Positions 17,628-26,341 of a DNA stretch of 64,000 bases are shown in pieces. How positions within the stretch are numbered: the stretch's first letter is position 1; each line of letters starts with the position of its first letter. The notes beneath the pieces were generated by a model, which made no database searches, had not been told where the DNA came from, and was given only the letters and a program-made list of their open reading frames with translations. The position numbers and the translations under genes were made by a program. The stretch comes from Mageeibacillus sp. UBA6980 (lineage in GTDB: Bacteria > Bacillota > Clostridia > Saccharofermentanales > Saccharofermentanaceae): assembly GCA_002450095.1 (NCBI GenBank), contig DJYK01000012.1, forward strand, positions 11,069 through 75,068, written 5' to 3'.

Positions 17628-17640
17628 AAGGAGGTCTCGT

Positions 17641-19098
17641 ATGGAAGGCTGGAACAACAGAACGAATATGACTATGCTGACGGATTTCTATGAGCTCACG
17701 ATGGGCAAGGGATATCTTGATGACGGGAAGGCTGAGAAGATCGTATACTTCGACGCTTTCTTCAGAAATGTACCCGAGCAGGGCGGATATGCCATCATGG
17801 CCGGACTCGAGCAGGTGATCGATTACTTAAGCGACCTCCATTTCACCGAAGATGATCTTAAGTTCCTGAGCGGATACGGCTTCGATGAAAGATTCATAGA
17901 CTATCTTAGAAATTTCAAGTTCAGCTGTGACGTTTGGGCTGTTCCGGAGGGAACGCCGATCTTCCCGAGAGAGCCTCTCATCAAGGTAAGAGGTCCTGCT
18001 TTGCAGGCTCAGCTTCTCGAGACGGCTCTTCTTTGTACGATCAACCATCAGACTCTGATCGCCACGAAGACCGCCAGGATAGTACGTGCGGCTGAAGGAA
18101 GACCGGTTATGGAGTTCGGTGCCAGAAGAGCACAGGGCTTTGATGCATCCGTATTGGGTGCAAGAGCCGCGTATATTGCCGGTGCTGCAGGAACATCCTG
18201 TACTATCTGCGGACAGCAGTTTGACATTCCTCTGTCCGGAACGATGGCTCATTCCTGGGTAATGCTCTATGACGATGAGTTTGAAGCGTTTAAGGCTTAT
18301 GCCGAATCATATCCCGACAAGTGCCTTCTTCTCGTAGATACATATGATGTATTGAAGTCAGGTATACCGAATGCGATCAGATGTGCACACGAGGTTCTCG
18401 AGCCGATGGGCAAGAGACTTCTCGGAATAAGGATCGATTCGGGTGATCTTACTTATATGACACAGAAGGCGAGGAAGATGCTCGATGAGGCAGGACTTAC
18501 GGATTGCAAGATAACCGTATCCAACGCTCTTGATGAGTTTCTGATCAGAGATTTGATCTCACAGGGAGCCTGCATCGATTCATTCGGTGTCGGTGAGAGA
18601 CTTATCACGTCAAAGGCCGAACCGGTATTCGGAGGCGTTTATAAGATCGCAGCCGTTGAGGACGAGAACGGTAATGTTATTCCGAAGATGAAGATCTCCG
18701 AGACGACTGCTAAGGTTACTACTCCCTGCGACAAGGAGATCGTAAGATTCTACGATAAAGATACGGGTAAGGCGCTCGCGGACGTTCTCTTTGTCAAAGG
18801 CGAGAAGATACCCGACGGAGAGCCCTATGAGATATTTGATCCCGTGGAGACGTGGAAAGCGAAGACTCTTACAAACTATACGACACAAAAGATCCTTGTA
18901 GAGGTTTTCAGAAACGGAGAGCTCGTATATAATAAGCCTTCGATCACCGAGATCAGAAACTACTGCACTAAGCAGCTCGATACATTGTGGGATTCGGTGA
19001 AGAGATTCGAGAATCCGCATACATATTATGTCGATCTTTCGCCCGAATTGTGGAAGATCAGGGATGACATCCTGAGAGGATACAGAACAAAGAAATAA
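17641..19098 (+). CDS. pncB: Nicotinate phosphoribosyltransferase
   Basis: A 485-residue enzyme of NAD salvage that makes nicotinate mononucleotide from nicotinate and PRPP with ATP. Family features are MTMLTDFYELTMGKGYL, EFGARRAQGFDASVLGARA, the PRPP-side segment IRIDSGDL and GVGERLITSKAEPVFGGVYK. ATG 17641 follows AAGGAGG; upstream in-frame starts would lie inside the terminator hairpin. Its leader is effectively the terminator of the previous unit. Confidence 0.94.
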   Translation: MEGWNNRTNMTMLTDFYELTMGKGYLDDGKAEKIVYFDAFFRNVPEQGGYAIMAGLEQVIDYLSDLHFTEDDLKFLSGYGFDERFIDYLRNFKFSCDVWAVPEGTPIFPREPLIKVRGPALQAQLLETALLCTINHQTLIATKTARIVRAAEGRPVMEFGARRAQGFDASVLGARAAYIAGAAGTSCTICGQQFDIPLSGTMAHSWVMLYDDEFEAFKAYAESYPDKCLLLVDTYDVLKSGIPNAIRCAHEVLEPMGKRLLGIRIDSGDLTYMTQKARKMLDEAGLTDCKITVSNALDEFLIRDLISQGACIDSFGVGERLITSKAEPVFGGVYKIAAVEDENGNVIPKMKISETTAKVTTPCDKEIVRFYDKDTGKALADVLFVKGEKIPDGEPYEIFDPVETWKAKTLTNYTTQKILVEVFRNGELVYNKPSITEIRNYCTKQLDTLWDSVKRFENPHTYYVDLSPELWKIRDDILRGYRTKK

Positions 19099-19110
19099 GA
19101 GGTAAAACAA

Positions 19111-19596
19111 ATGGCAAATCCTATCGTAACTATCAAGATAAAGGACCTGGGTGACATCAAAGCGGAGCTCTATCCTGACGTTGCTCCCATCACGGTCGAT
19201 AACTTCATTAAGCTCGCAAGTTCCGGTTTCTATAACGGACTTACATTCCACAGGATCATTCCCGGATTCATGATCCAGGGCGGAGATCCCGAGGGGACCG
19301 GTATGGGCGGCCCGGGATATTCCATCAAGGGCGAGTTCTCATCTAACGGCGTTCCGAACAATCTTATGCATACCAGAGGCGTCCTCTCGATGGCAAGATC
19401 GATGATGCCCGATTCGGCCGGTTCTCAGTTCTTTATCATGCATGAAGCCGCACCTCATCTTGACGGAAGCTATGCCGCATTCGGTAAGGTCATCGAGGGG
19501 ATCGAGGTCGTAGATAAGATCGCTTCCGTAAAGACCGACTATAACGACAAGCCCCTTGAGCCGGTCGTTATCGAGATAATGACAGTCGAGGTATAA
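19111..19596 (+). CDS. Cyclophilin-type peptidyl-prolyl isomerase
   Basis: A 161-residue single-domain cyclophilin with no signal peptide, so cytoplasmic (PpiB type). The active-site Arg is in [18 protein letters not shown], and [17 protein letters not shown] and the later [14 protein letters not shown] segments are typical. It catalyses proline isomerisation during folding. It starts 12 bases after pncB with an AGAGGT site. The stop codon is followed almost immediately by the first polysaccharide gene. Confidence 0.94.
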   Translation: MANPIVTIKIKDLGDIKAELYPDVAPITVDNFIKLASSGFYNGLTFHRIIPGFMIQGGDPEGTGMGGPGYSIKGEFSSNGVPNNLMHTRGVLSMARSMMPDSAGSQFFIMHEAAPHLDGSYAAFGKVIEGIEVVDKIASVKTDYNDKPLEPVVIEIMTVEV

Positions 19597-19606
19597 TCTT
19601 TCGCGA

Positions 19607-21025
19607 ATGGATGCCAATTCCGATTCACGTGTCAAACATATTGACTTCATACTGATAGATCTCTTTTGTATAGAGATCTCCTTTATGCTTGCCATAATCA
19701 CTCGTTATGGTCTGTCGGAGCTTATCAATATCCTCGCTAACGGAAACCAGGACGGCCCCAAAGCGTTCAGGCTCGTAAATGTTGTCATAATGCTCGCTTA
19801 CTTTGTGTTTATGCTCTTTACGGGTCCTCATACCGGAATCGTAAAGAGAGGGCATCTCAAGGAGTTATGGAGCGTTCTGATCATCAATGCGGAGATCCTA
19901 TTCACGCTGTTTACTTTCCTCTATGTAATAAAGGTATCCGCTATCTACTCGCGTCTTATGATAGGCTACTTTGTCTTGTATGATGTTGTCCTGATGATGC
20001 TCTTAAGGTCTTACCGTAAGCTGATCTTGCACGTAAGATTTCTTGACGGGAGTGATTCAGCCGGTGTCCTTCTGGTGTTGCAGTCGGATACTGCCGAGGG
20101 TTTTGTCGAGACTCTTATCAAGAACAACAGCGGTTTCTATCATTTTAAAGGCATCATATTTACGGACGGATATACCGAGTCGGAGTATATGGGGATTCCC
20201 GTTATCAAGCGTAAGGATGTCTTGGAATACGTGAAATCGAATCCGATAAATGATGTGTTTATGTTGACCAAGTCAGGAGGAAGGCTGGCATCCTCTTTTA
20301 TAAATATGGGTATCACGGTACACCGCGCGATGGATCTCGAGACTCCCAATATGTACAATGCGACACTCAATCAGATCGGCAATTATACGGTCATCACATC
20401 CACTATAAGCCGTGCGACGATGGGTGAGCTTCTCGTTAAGAGGATGTTCGATATCCTGATCTCAGTGATAGGTTTGATCTTTACCGGTATCCTTACAATT
20501 ATCCTGACTCCGATAATCAAGGCTCAGGCTCCGGGTCCGGTCTTTTTTAAGCAGACTCGTGTAGGCAAGAACGGAAAGACGTTCGTTATGTATAAGTTCC
20601 GCTCCATGTATATGGATGCCGAGGAGCGTAAGAAGGAACTCATGGCACAGAATGAGATGAACGGACTTATGTTCAAGATGGAAAATGACCCCCGTATCTT
20701 TCCTGCCGGAAACTTTATGAGGAAAGCAAGTCTTGATGAGTTCCCTCAGTTCTGGAATATCTTTAAGGGGGATATGTCTCTTATCGGAACGCGTCCTCCC
20801 ACGCTCGATGAGTATGAGAATTACAAGAAGCATCATATGTCGCGTCTGGCGATGAAACCGGGTCTTACGGGAATGTGGCAGGTATCGGGAAGATCCGACA
20901 TCAAGGACTTCGAGGAGATAGTCCGCCTCGATAACGAATACATAAGGAATTTCAGTATCGGTCTTGATATAAAGATATTCTTCAAGACTATAGGAACCGT
21001 ACTCGGCATGAAGGGATCGAAGTGA
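19607..21025 (+). CDS. Undecaprenyl-phosphate sugar phosphotransferase (initiating enzyme)
   Basis: A 472-residue polyisoprenyl-phosphate hexose-1-phosphate transferase of the WbaP/CpsE type. Four N-terminal hydrophobic segments (to about residue 130) precede a nucleotide-binding-like soluble region and a fifth hydrophobic segment near 280. The catalytic domain has FFKQTRVGKNGKTFVMYKFR, KASLDEFPQFWNIFKGDMSL, GTRPP and KPGLTGMWQVSGRS. It would load the first sugar on the lipid carrier, opening the exopolysaccharide pathway. No Shine-Dalgarno site is evident; a TATAAT lies at 19592-19597. Confidence 0.93.
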   Translation: MDANSDSRVKHIDFILIDLFCIEISFMLAIITRYGLSELINILANGNQDGPKAFRLVNVVIMLAYFVFMLFTGPHTGIVKRGHLKELWSVLIINAEILFTLFTFLYVIKVSAIYSRLMIGYFVLYDVVLMMLLRSYRKLILHVRFLDGSDSAGVLLVLQSDTAEGFVETLIKNNSGFYHFKGIIFTDGYTESEYMGIPVIKRKDVLEYVKSNPINDVFMLTKSGGRLASSFINMGITVHRAMDLETPNMYNATLNQIGNYTVITSTISRATMGELLVKRMFDILISVIGLIFTGILTIILTPIIKAQAPGPVFFKQTRVGKNGKTFVMYKFRSMYMDAEERKKELMAQNEMNGLMFKMENDPRIFPAGNFMRKASLDEFPQFWNIFKGDMSLIGTRPPTLDEYENYKKHHMSRLAMKPGLTGMWQVSGRSDIKDFEEIVRLDNEYIRNFSIGLDIKIFFKTIGTVLGMKGSK

Positions 21026-22245
21026 CTTCTTATAAGGAAGTGTTCAAAGAAAGGGGCAGTTTATCCGAGGCTTTATACCTGGCGGCCTTTGCCTGTTACA
21101 TTTCCTTCTTCTATCTTCAGAGCACCACATTTACGATGGATGTTCCCGGTCTGATATACAGCCTCGTAAGGGCGGTTATTGCCGGATGTGCCATTTACAG
21201 ACTTATTCTGTGGAGAAGTGATATCAATGCTTTCGCGGCAGTTGCTTTATCTGTAATGACGGGGCTCGGGATCTTCTTTTTGATCTCGAGGGGAGACATA
21301 ATGGTTCTGGATGCCGCTTTGATAATGGCGGGAGCATATAAAGTCTCGTTTAAAAGGATCGGCATGATATATGTCTTTGTCGGAGTTACCGTCAGTCTTC
21401 TGGCTCTTGTATGCTCAAGGACCGGGGTCATTCCGGATTATACGTTTATGACAAATTACGGTGAGAACGAGAGGGTGAGACATTCTCTCGGTATCATCTA
21501 TCCTACGGACTGCTTTGCTCACGTCTTTTACCTTGCCATAGCGTATTTCCTTCTAAGGTGGAAGCGCGTAACCTATCGGGAGATAGCGGCCTTTGCCGTG
21601 ATCTTTGTCGTGCTCTATCATTTCACGAGTGCACGTGTGGACTTTGCCTGTGCCGTGCTGATGCTCGTGATCATCCTCATATGCAGGATTACGGGATTTA
21701 AGGATGTTGTTCCGGACGGTTTGAAGAAGATCTTTGCGGTTGTTCTTATGCCTTTGTGCGCCGCGGGGATAGTTATCCTTACTTATCTGTACTCGGTCAA
21801 CAGGGGGATCATGTTAAGACTCGATTCGATCTTGTCTTATCGTTTAAGCCTCGGAAAGACCGGAATGGATCTTTACGGGTTTAAACTTCTCGGGTCCGCT
21901 TCATTTGCCGAGAACGGGAATGCCAACGGCGGCGTCAGAGACTATCAGTACGTGTTCTACGATTCGGCGTACATCAAATATCTTTTTAAGTACGGGATCA
22001 TACTCTTACTAGTTCTGTTTGTGATCTATGCCTTGATCGGGTTAAGGCTTAAGTCTTCCCGGATGTACTACGCCATGGTGTTTATCAGCGTGATCACGAT
22101 ATCGTTCGTTATAGAGCACCACATGCTCGAATTATCATATAACATAACTTTACTGCTGCTTACGGCCGATATTTCAACTATTTTACAGATGCCGTCTTAT
22201 ATAAATATAAATAATAAGAATGATATAATGGCAAAGACTACTTAA
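21022..22245 (+). CDS. Wzy-like polysaccharide polymerase (putative)
   Basis: A 407-residue, strongly hydrophobic protein with roughly ten membrane segments and a larger external loop near residues 280-320. That loop (DLYGFKLLGSASFAENGNA, then YDSAYIKYLFKYGIIL) resembles the region before the last helices in EpsG/Wzy-type polymerases. The start is GTG 21022, overlapping the previous stop as GTGA, so the two are translationally coupled. Function is inferred from topology and context; an O-antigen ligase-like role is the alternative. Confidence 0.7.
   Translation: MTSYKEVFKERGSLSEALYLAAFACYISFFYLQSTTFTMDVPGLIYSLVRAVIAGCAIYRLILWRSDINAFAAVALSVMTGLGIFFLISRGDIMVLDAALIMAGAYKVSFKRIGMIYVFVGVTVSLLALVCSRTGVIPDYTFMTNYGENERVRHSLGIIYPTDCFAHVFYLAIAYFLLRWKRVTYREIAAFAVIFVVLYHFTSARVDFACAVLMLVIILICRITGFKDVVPDGLKKIFAVVLMPLCAAGIVILTYLYSVNRGIMLRLDSILSYRLSLGKTGMDLYGFKLLGSASFAENGNANGGVRDYQYVFYDSAYIKYLFKYGIILLLVLFVIYALIGLRLKSSRMYYAMVFISVITISFVIEHHMLELSYNITLLLLTADISTILQMPSYININNKNDIMAKTT
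22221..22229 (+). promoter_or_regulatory. Extended -10 promoter candidate for the chain-length gene
   Basis: TGATATAAT (TG, one base, perfect TATAAT at 22224-22229) lies inside the 3' end of the polymerase gene, about 37 bases before the next start, in an A/T-rich stretch. No clear -35 box is present. It could give internal transcription of the downstream polysaccharide genes. Confidence 0.45.
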
Positions 22246-22265
22246 ACCCCCTTCGGAGGAAGATC

Positions 22266-23846
22266 ATGAATTACATCATAAATGAAGACGAGACCGAGAT
22301 TAACATAAAAGACCTGTTGACCTATTGTTTCCTTCACTGGAGAAAGGCGTTGGCCTGGATGCTTATTGTGGGCATCCTTCTCGGCGGATCTATGGGAGCA
22401 CTTGAGTGGATGAAGACCTCCAAGCTCGCTTCTGCATATCAGGAATATCTCAATGATCCCGATGCCCTGATCGCTAAGCAGAATAATACTATCTATGCAC
22501 AGAAGAACGGTATCGAGCTTCCCGATGATGAGATACTGACTTCTGAGGAACAGCAGATCCTCGAAGAAGTCGCTACTTTGGACAGTATCAACAACATGAA
22601 TGACATCATCGCCCAGAGCAGACGTGATCTCATGGCTATGACCGATTATTATAACGATTCCATCCTCATGAATGTAGTTCCGCAGTATGTTCCTACCGCA
22701 GAGGCCGATCTTATGATCACCGTTCCCGATGGTGCCCCGTCCAACGCGGTCAATGTTCTTCTTGCCGCTTACGTGGATTACCTTCAGAATGGTAACTACC
22801 TCGATGAGTATGCCAATGAACTCGGAATGGATGTTAAATACCTTAAGGAGGCTGTAACCGTCTCCGATATCACATTCGGAAATATGGACGCAGGCAATAC
22901 GACTGCCACGGGTTCCGGATCAAATACTAATGTCAGCACAGATGTTGATGTCAACTTCTCGCTCTCGACCGATGTCGACGGATCAAGAGTCGGACTCATC
23001 GTCATAAGGACGGTCGGAACGTCAGCGGAGTCGGCACTCAATCTTCTTGACTTCATCTTGGGAGAGGTCGATAACTATCGCGAGGCTACAGGCGAGACGG
23101 TAAGTCCTCATGAGACTACTGTTGTTAACTATTACTTCAACATGGTAAAGGATGACAGGATCCAGGTTCTTCAGACTGAGACATCAGAACAGTTGGTTGA
23201 CCTTCAGGAGAATCTTGAGATATATGTTAAGAGCCTCAAGAATCTTCAGAAGCAGCATGGCGGTCTTATCGTAAATACGATGCACAAGCTTCCCAATGCC
23301 CTTCTTGAAGGGGCGAAGACAGGTGTTAAGTTTGGTACTGTCGGAGCTTTGGCGATCTTCCTTTTCTACGCTCTTATCCTCATAATCAGATATATAATCA
23401 GCTCTATTGCACTTACGAAATCGCAACTCGTAAACAGATTCTCGCTCTTTGATCTGGGCTCGGTAAGAGACGGTGAGAAGAAGCTCTATAAGCACAAGGG
23501 CAGATTCGATAAGTGGCTTCGTAAGGTCGGCAGACTCGGCGAGGGCGATGTCGATGCAGTCGAAGCGTCCGCCGCCAACCTCGCAGTTTACGGTTCCGAG
23601 TATAAGTCAGTCCTTATCATAGGAAAAGGCGAGACGGTCAAGGGTCTTACGAAGGTCGTCAAGGACAGAAAGGTGCATACTGCCCCCAGCCTGATCGACA
23701 ACCCTCTTGCCAGAAAGCTGCTTCTCGAGGTTGACTGCGTCATTCTTGAAGTTAATTACGGCGAGACCAAGTTCGAAGACATAAGAGATCAGCTCAAGCT
23801 CATAATGCTCGCGGGCAAGCCTGTAGCAGGATATATCGCAGACTGA
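22266..23846 (+). CDS. Wzz-type polysaccharide co-polymerase with degenerate kinase-like tail
   Basis: A 526-residue protein of the chain-length-determinant class. It has a membrane segment at about 27-46, a large extracellular helical region with a Gly/Ser/Asn/Thr-rich low-complexity stretch (about 208-226), and a second membrane segment at about 357-379. The cytoplasmic tail (about 440-526) contains KSVLIIGKGE and DCVILEVNYGETKFEDIRDQ, resembling strands of a BY-kinase/CpsD ATPase but with no Walker A GKT/S motif and no Tyr cluster. No separate BY-kinase gene is in the window. A good GGAGGA site precedes ATG 22266. Confidence 0.82.
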   Translation: MNYIINEDETEINIKDLLTYCFLHWRKALAWMLIVGILLGGSMGALEWMKTSKLASAYQEYLNDPDALIAKQNNTIYAQKNGIELPDDEILTSEEQQILEEVATLDSINNMNDIIAQSRRDLMAMTDYYNDSILMNVVPQYVPTAEADLMITVPDGAPSNAVNVLLAAYVDYLQNGNYLDEYANELGMDVKYLKEAVTVSDITFGNMDAGNTTATGSGSNTNVSTDVDVNFSLSTDVDGSRVGLIVIRTVGTSAESALNLLDFILGEVDNYREATGETVSPHETTVVNYYFNMVKDDRIQVLQTETSEQLVDLQENLEIYVKSLKNLQKQHGGLIVNTMHKLPNALLEGAKTGVKFGTVGALAIFLFYALILIIRYIISSIALTKSQLVNRFSLFDLGSVRDGEKKLYKHKGRFDKWLRKVGRLGEGDVDAVEASAANLAVYGSEYKSVLIIGKGETVKGLTKVVKDRKVHTAPSLIDNPLARKLLLEVDCVILEVNYGETKFEDIRDQLKLIMLAGKPVAGYIAD

Positions 23847-23850
23847 TACC

Positions 23851-24999
23851 ATGGGACTTAAGGTCTTACACATATCAAAGTATTACTATCCCTTCTCGGG
23901 AGGGACTGAGCAGATAGCGCGCGATGCTGTTGTAGCCTTGAAGGAGATTCCCGGGTGCGAGCAGCTTGTATTCGCATTCGATCACGGTACTCCCAAGGAA
24001 TCGAAGGACTCGAGAGATGTGGTGGATGATATAGATGTCATCCGCTGCCGTTGTTTCACGAAGATATCCTCACAGTCTTTGTCCGCAACTTACGGAAGAA
24101 GGCTTAAGGAAGCGCTGGATGAGTTTAAGCCCGATGTGGTCATACTTCATTATCCGAATCCGTTCGGTACGCACTATCTTCTTAAGCTTCTTAAGAAGAG
24201 ACCTGAGATCAAGCTTATAACCTACTGGCATCTCGATATAGTAAAGCAGAAATTCCTGAAGATTTTTTTCAGGAGTCAGAACAGAAGGCTTATAGCAAGA
24301 TCTTCGAAGATCATCGCCACAAGCCCGAATTATGTCGAAGGAAGTGAGTATCTTTCTTCTGTTCCCGATAAGTGTGTTGTTGTTCCGAACTGCATCAATG
24401 AGAACAGACTTGTCACAGATGACGAGGTAATAAGAAGGGCCGGGGAGCTTAAAGAAGAACATAAGGGTAAGACCGTGTGTCTTGCCGTAGGTCGCCATGT
24501 CGAATACAAGGGATTCAAGTATCTTATAGAGGCGTCGAAGTACCTTGATGACAGCTTCGTCATCGGTATCACGGGCAAGGGACCTCTGACGGATGATCTT
24601 AAGGCTCAGGCCGAAGGTGACGGCAAGATCCGTTTCCTGGGACTTATAAGTGATGTCGATCTTCGTGCATGGCTTATGACCTGCGATCTGTTCTGCTTCC
24701 CGTCTATAACCAAGAATGAGGCATTCGGTCTCGCTCTTGCCGAGGGTATGTACTTCGGTCATCCTGCGATTACATTCACTATAGAGGGTTCGGGCGTAAA
24801 TTATGTTAACCTCGACGGCGTTACGGGTATAGAATGCCCGAATGCGGACAGTAAGGCGTTCGCTGAAGCGATGAAGACTTTGGCGGGGGATAAGGATCTT
24901 CGTTCAAGATACGGTGAGGCAGCAAGAAAGCGCGTCATCGATAATTTTACATATGCAACGTTCAAGAAGAATATTCAGGCGCTGGTGACGGGTCTTTGA
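23851..24999 (+). CDS. Glycosyltransferase, family 4 type
   Basis: A 382-residue GT-B enzyme. The N-terminal domain starts VLHISKYYYPFSGGTEQIAR, with the glycine-rich donor/acceptor loop. The C-terminal nucleotide-sugar domain has FLGLISDVDLRAWLMTCDLF and the retaining-enzyme motif SITKNEAFGLALAEGMYFG, with the two Glu typical of GT4. It would add a sugar to the lipid-linked repeat on the cytoplasmic side. It begins four bases after the chain-length gene. Donor and linkage cannot be read from sequence. Confidence 0.9.
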   Translation: MGLKVLHISKYYYPFSGGTEQIARDAVVALKEIPGCEQLVFAFDHGTPKESKDSRDVVDDIDVIRCRCFTKISSQSLSATYGRRLKEALDEFKPDVVILHYPNPFGTHYLLKLLKKRPEIKLITYWHLDIVKQKFLKIFFRSQNRRLIARSSKIIATSPNYVEGSEYLSSVPDKCVVVPNCINENRLVTDDEVIRRAGELKEEHKGKTVCLAVGRHVEYKGFKYLIEASKYLDDSFVIGITGKGPLTDDLKAQAEGDGKIRFLGLISDVDLRAWLMTCDLFCFPSITKNEAFGLALAEGMYFGHPAITFTIEGSGVNYVNLDGVTGIECPNADSKAFAEAMKTLAGDKDLRSRYGEAARKRVIDNFTYATFKKNIQALVTGL

Positions 25000-25003
25000 T
25001 GAT

Positions 25004-26341
25004 ATGAATCTCACACTTACGCGTCTCAACAAAGGGTCTTCCATAGTCAACGCCCTTATCTGGTTCAGTATTCTTACCGCATCCTGTGATATCGTACTCG
25101 CGTTTGATGTCGCAGGTCTTACGGTTCGAGTATCCCAGCTCGTTGCTATGGCAGTAATGTTTCTGTTCCTTCTTCGTATCATCAGATTCGGCAATGTTAA
25201 GATCCTTACGCCGTACTATAACCTTCTGATAGTTATCGTATTTAACACTATATGTATAGTTAATTCCAAGACTCTGTTCAATGCCGTAGGTTATGATCTG
25301 TGGCTGATCTTCGATTGTGTTCAGGTGCTCGCCTTTACTTACTTTCTGAGTAAACAGGAGTCTATACAGTCGCTTCTCAGAAAGTACATTATGTGCTTCA
25401 ACGCGCTTGCGGTCGTAGGCTTCATTCAGTTCGCATTGCAGTTTCTCGGTATCAACTTCTATGTAACACAGTACAATGATCTTCACAGGAGCAACGGATT
25501 CTCATACGAGCCATCGTTTTATGCGACATATATGATAATGGGTTCGATCATCTGTCTTTATCTTCTCGAGAGAAGGAATTACAGATGCATGAGAAGAAGA
25601 TATCTCATTTTATCGACTCTTCTGAATGTCGGTGCAGTCGTGATCTCGACATCGAGAATGGGACTTCTGATCCTTCTTATATATGTCGTTTACAGGGGAA
25701 TAATGTGCCTTAGGATATATATCCATAAGAAGGCTTCGCTTATAAGGATACTCTTTACGTTGATGCCTATCGTGGTCGGTATAGCGGCGGTGCTGTTCAT
25801 CCTGGCGGTTGAATTTCAGGTGGACTTCGTACTTCACTATCTGAGCGGACTCGGTATCGGAGGCACTGCGTCCCATTCCACGGACGCGAGATCTGCAGGC
25901 TTTGTCGATACATGGAAACTCTTCCTCGACAGTCCTTTTCTGGGATGCAGTCTCGGAGGCATCGATGCGGGTATCATCGAGTACAAGGCGAGAAATTATA
26001 CCGTTGCCAACAACGGCGGTGCGAGTATGTGTATCTCTCTTGAGGCTCTCGCGGCTTACGGAATATTCGGTGCGTATTTCTTCTTTAAGTATATGTGGGA
26101 TCTGACGGTCGGAGGATATCTTAAGGCCAAGAAGAGACCCGGGGACAAGAAGGAGAGGGAGCCTGTATACGCTATGCTGATCGCTCTGTTCTTCGAGTTC
26201 GTCATATTGCAGCTTAACCAGAATGTCCTAAGACCTCCGTTCTGGGTGCATATCGCACTCGTATCTACGTGTCTTCAGATATATCTGCGTGAATCACATA
26301 AGAACTATAAAGTAACGGAGGCCGGAGTCGAGCATGTCTGA
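25004..26341 (+). CDS. O-antigen ligase/polymerase-like membrane protein
   Basis: A 445-residue polytopic protein with about ten to eleven hydrophobic segments. The segment NGFSYEPSFYATYMIMGS followed by STSRMGLLILLIYVVYRG is the pattern around the catalytic loop of the Wzy/WaaL superfamily. A long external loop (HSTDARSAGFVDTWKLFLD, then SPFLGCSLGG) precedes the last helices. It is the second such protein in the locus; one may polymerise repeats and the other ligate or polymerise a second glycan. It overlaps the next gene by 8 bases. Confidence 0.78.
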   Translation: MNLTLTRLNKGSSIVNALIWFSILTASCDIVLAFDVAGLTVRVSQLVAMAVMFLFLLRIIRFGNVKILTPYYNLLIVIVFNTICIVNSKTLFNAVGYDLWLIFDCVQVLAFTYFLSKQESIQSLLRKYIMCFNALAVVGFIQFALQFLGINFYVTQYNDLHRSNGFSYEPSFYATYMIMGSIICLYLLERRNYRCMRRRYLILSTLLNVGAVVISTSRMGLLILLIYVVYRGIMCLRIYIHKKASLIRILFTLMPIVVGIAAVLFILAVEFQVDFVLHYLSGLGIGGTASHSTDARSAGFVDTWKLFLDSPFLGCSLGGIDAGIIEYKARNYTVANNGGASMCISLEALAAYGIFGAYFFFKYMWDLTVGGYLKAKKRPGDKKEREPVYAMLIALFFEFVILQLNQNVLRPPFWVHIALVSTCLQIYLRESHKNYKVTEAGVEHV

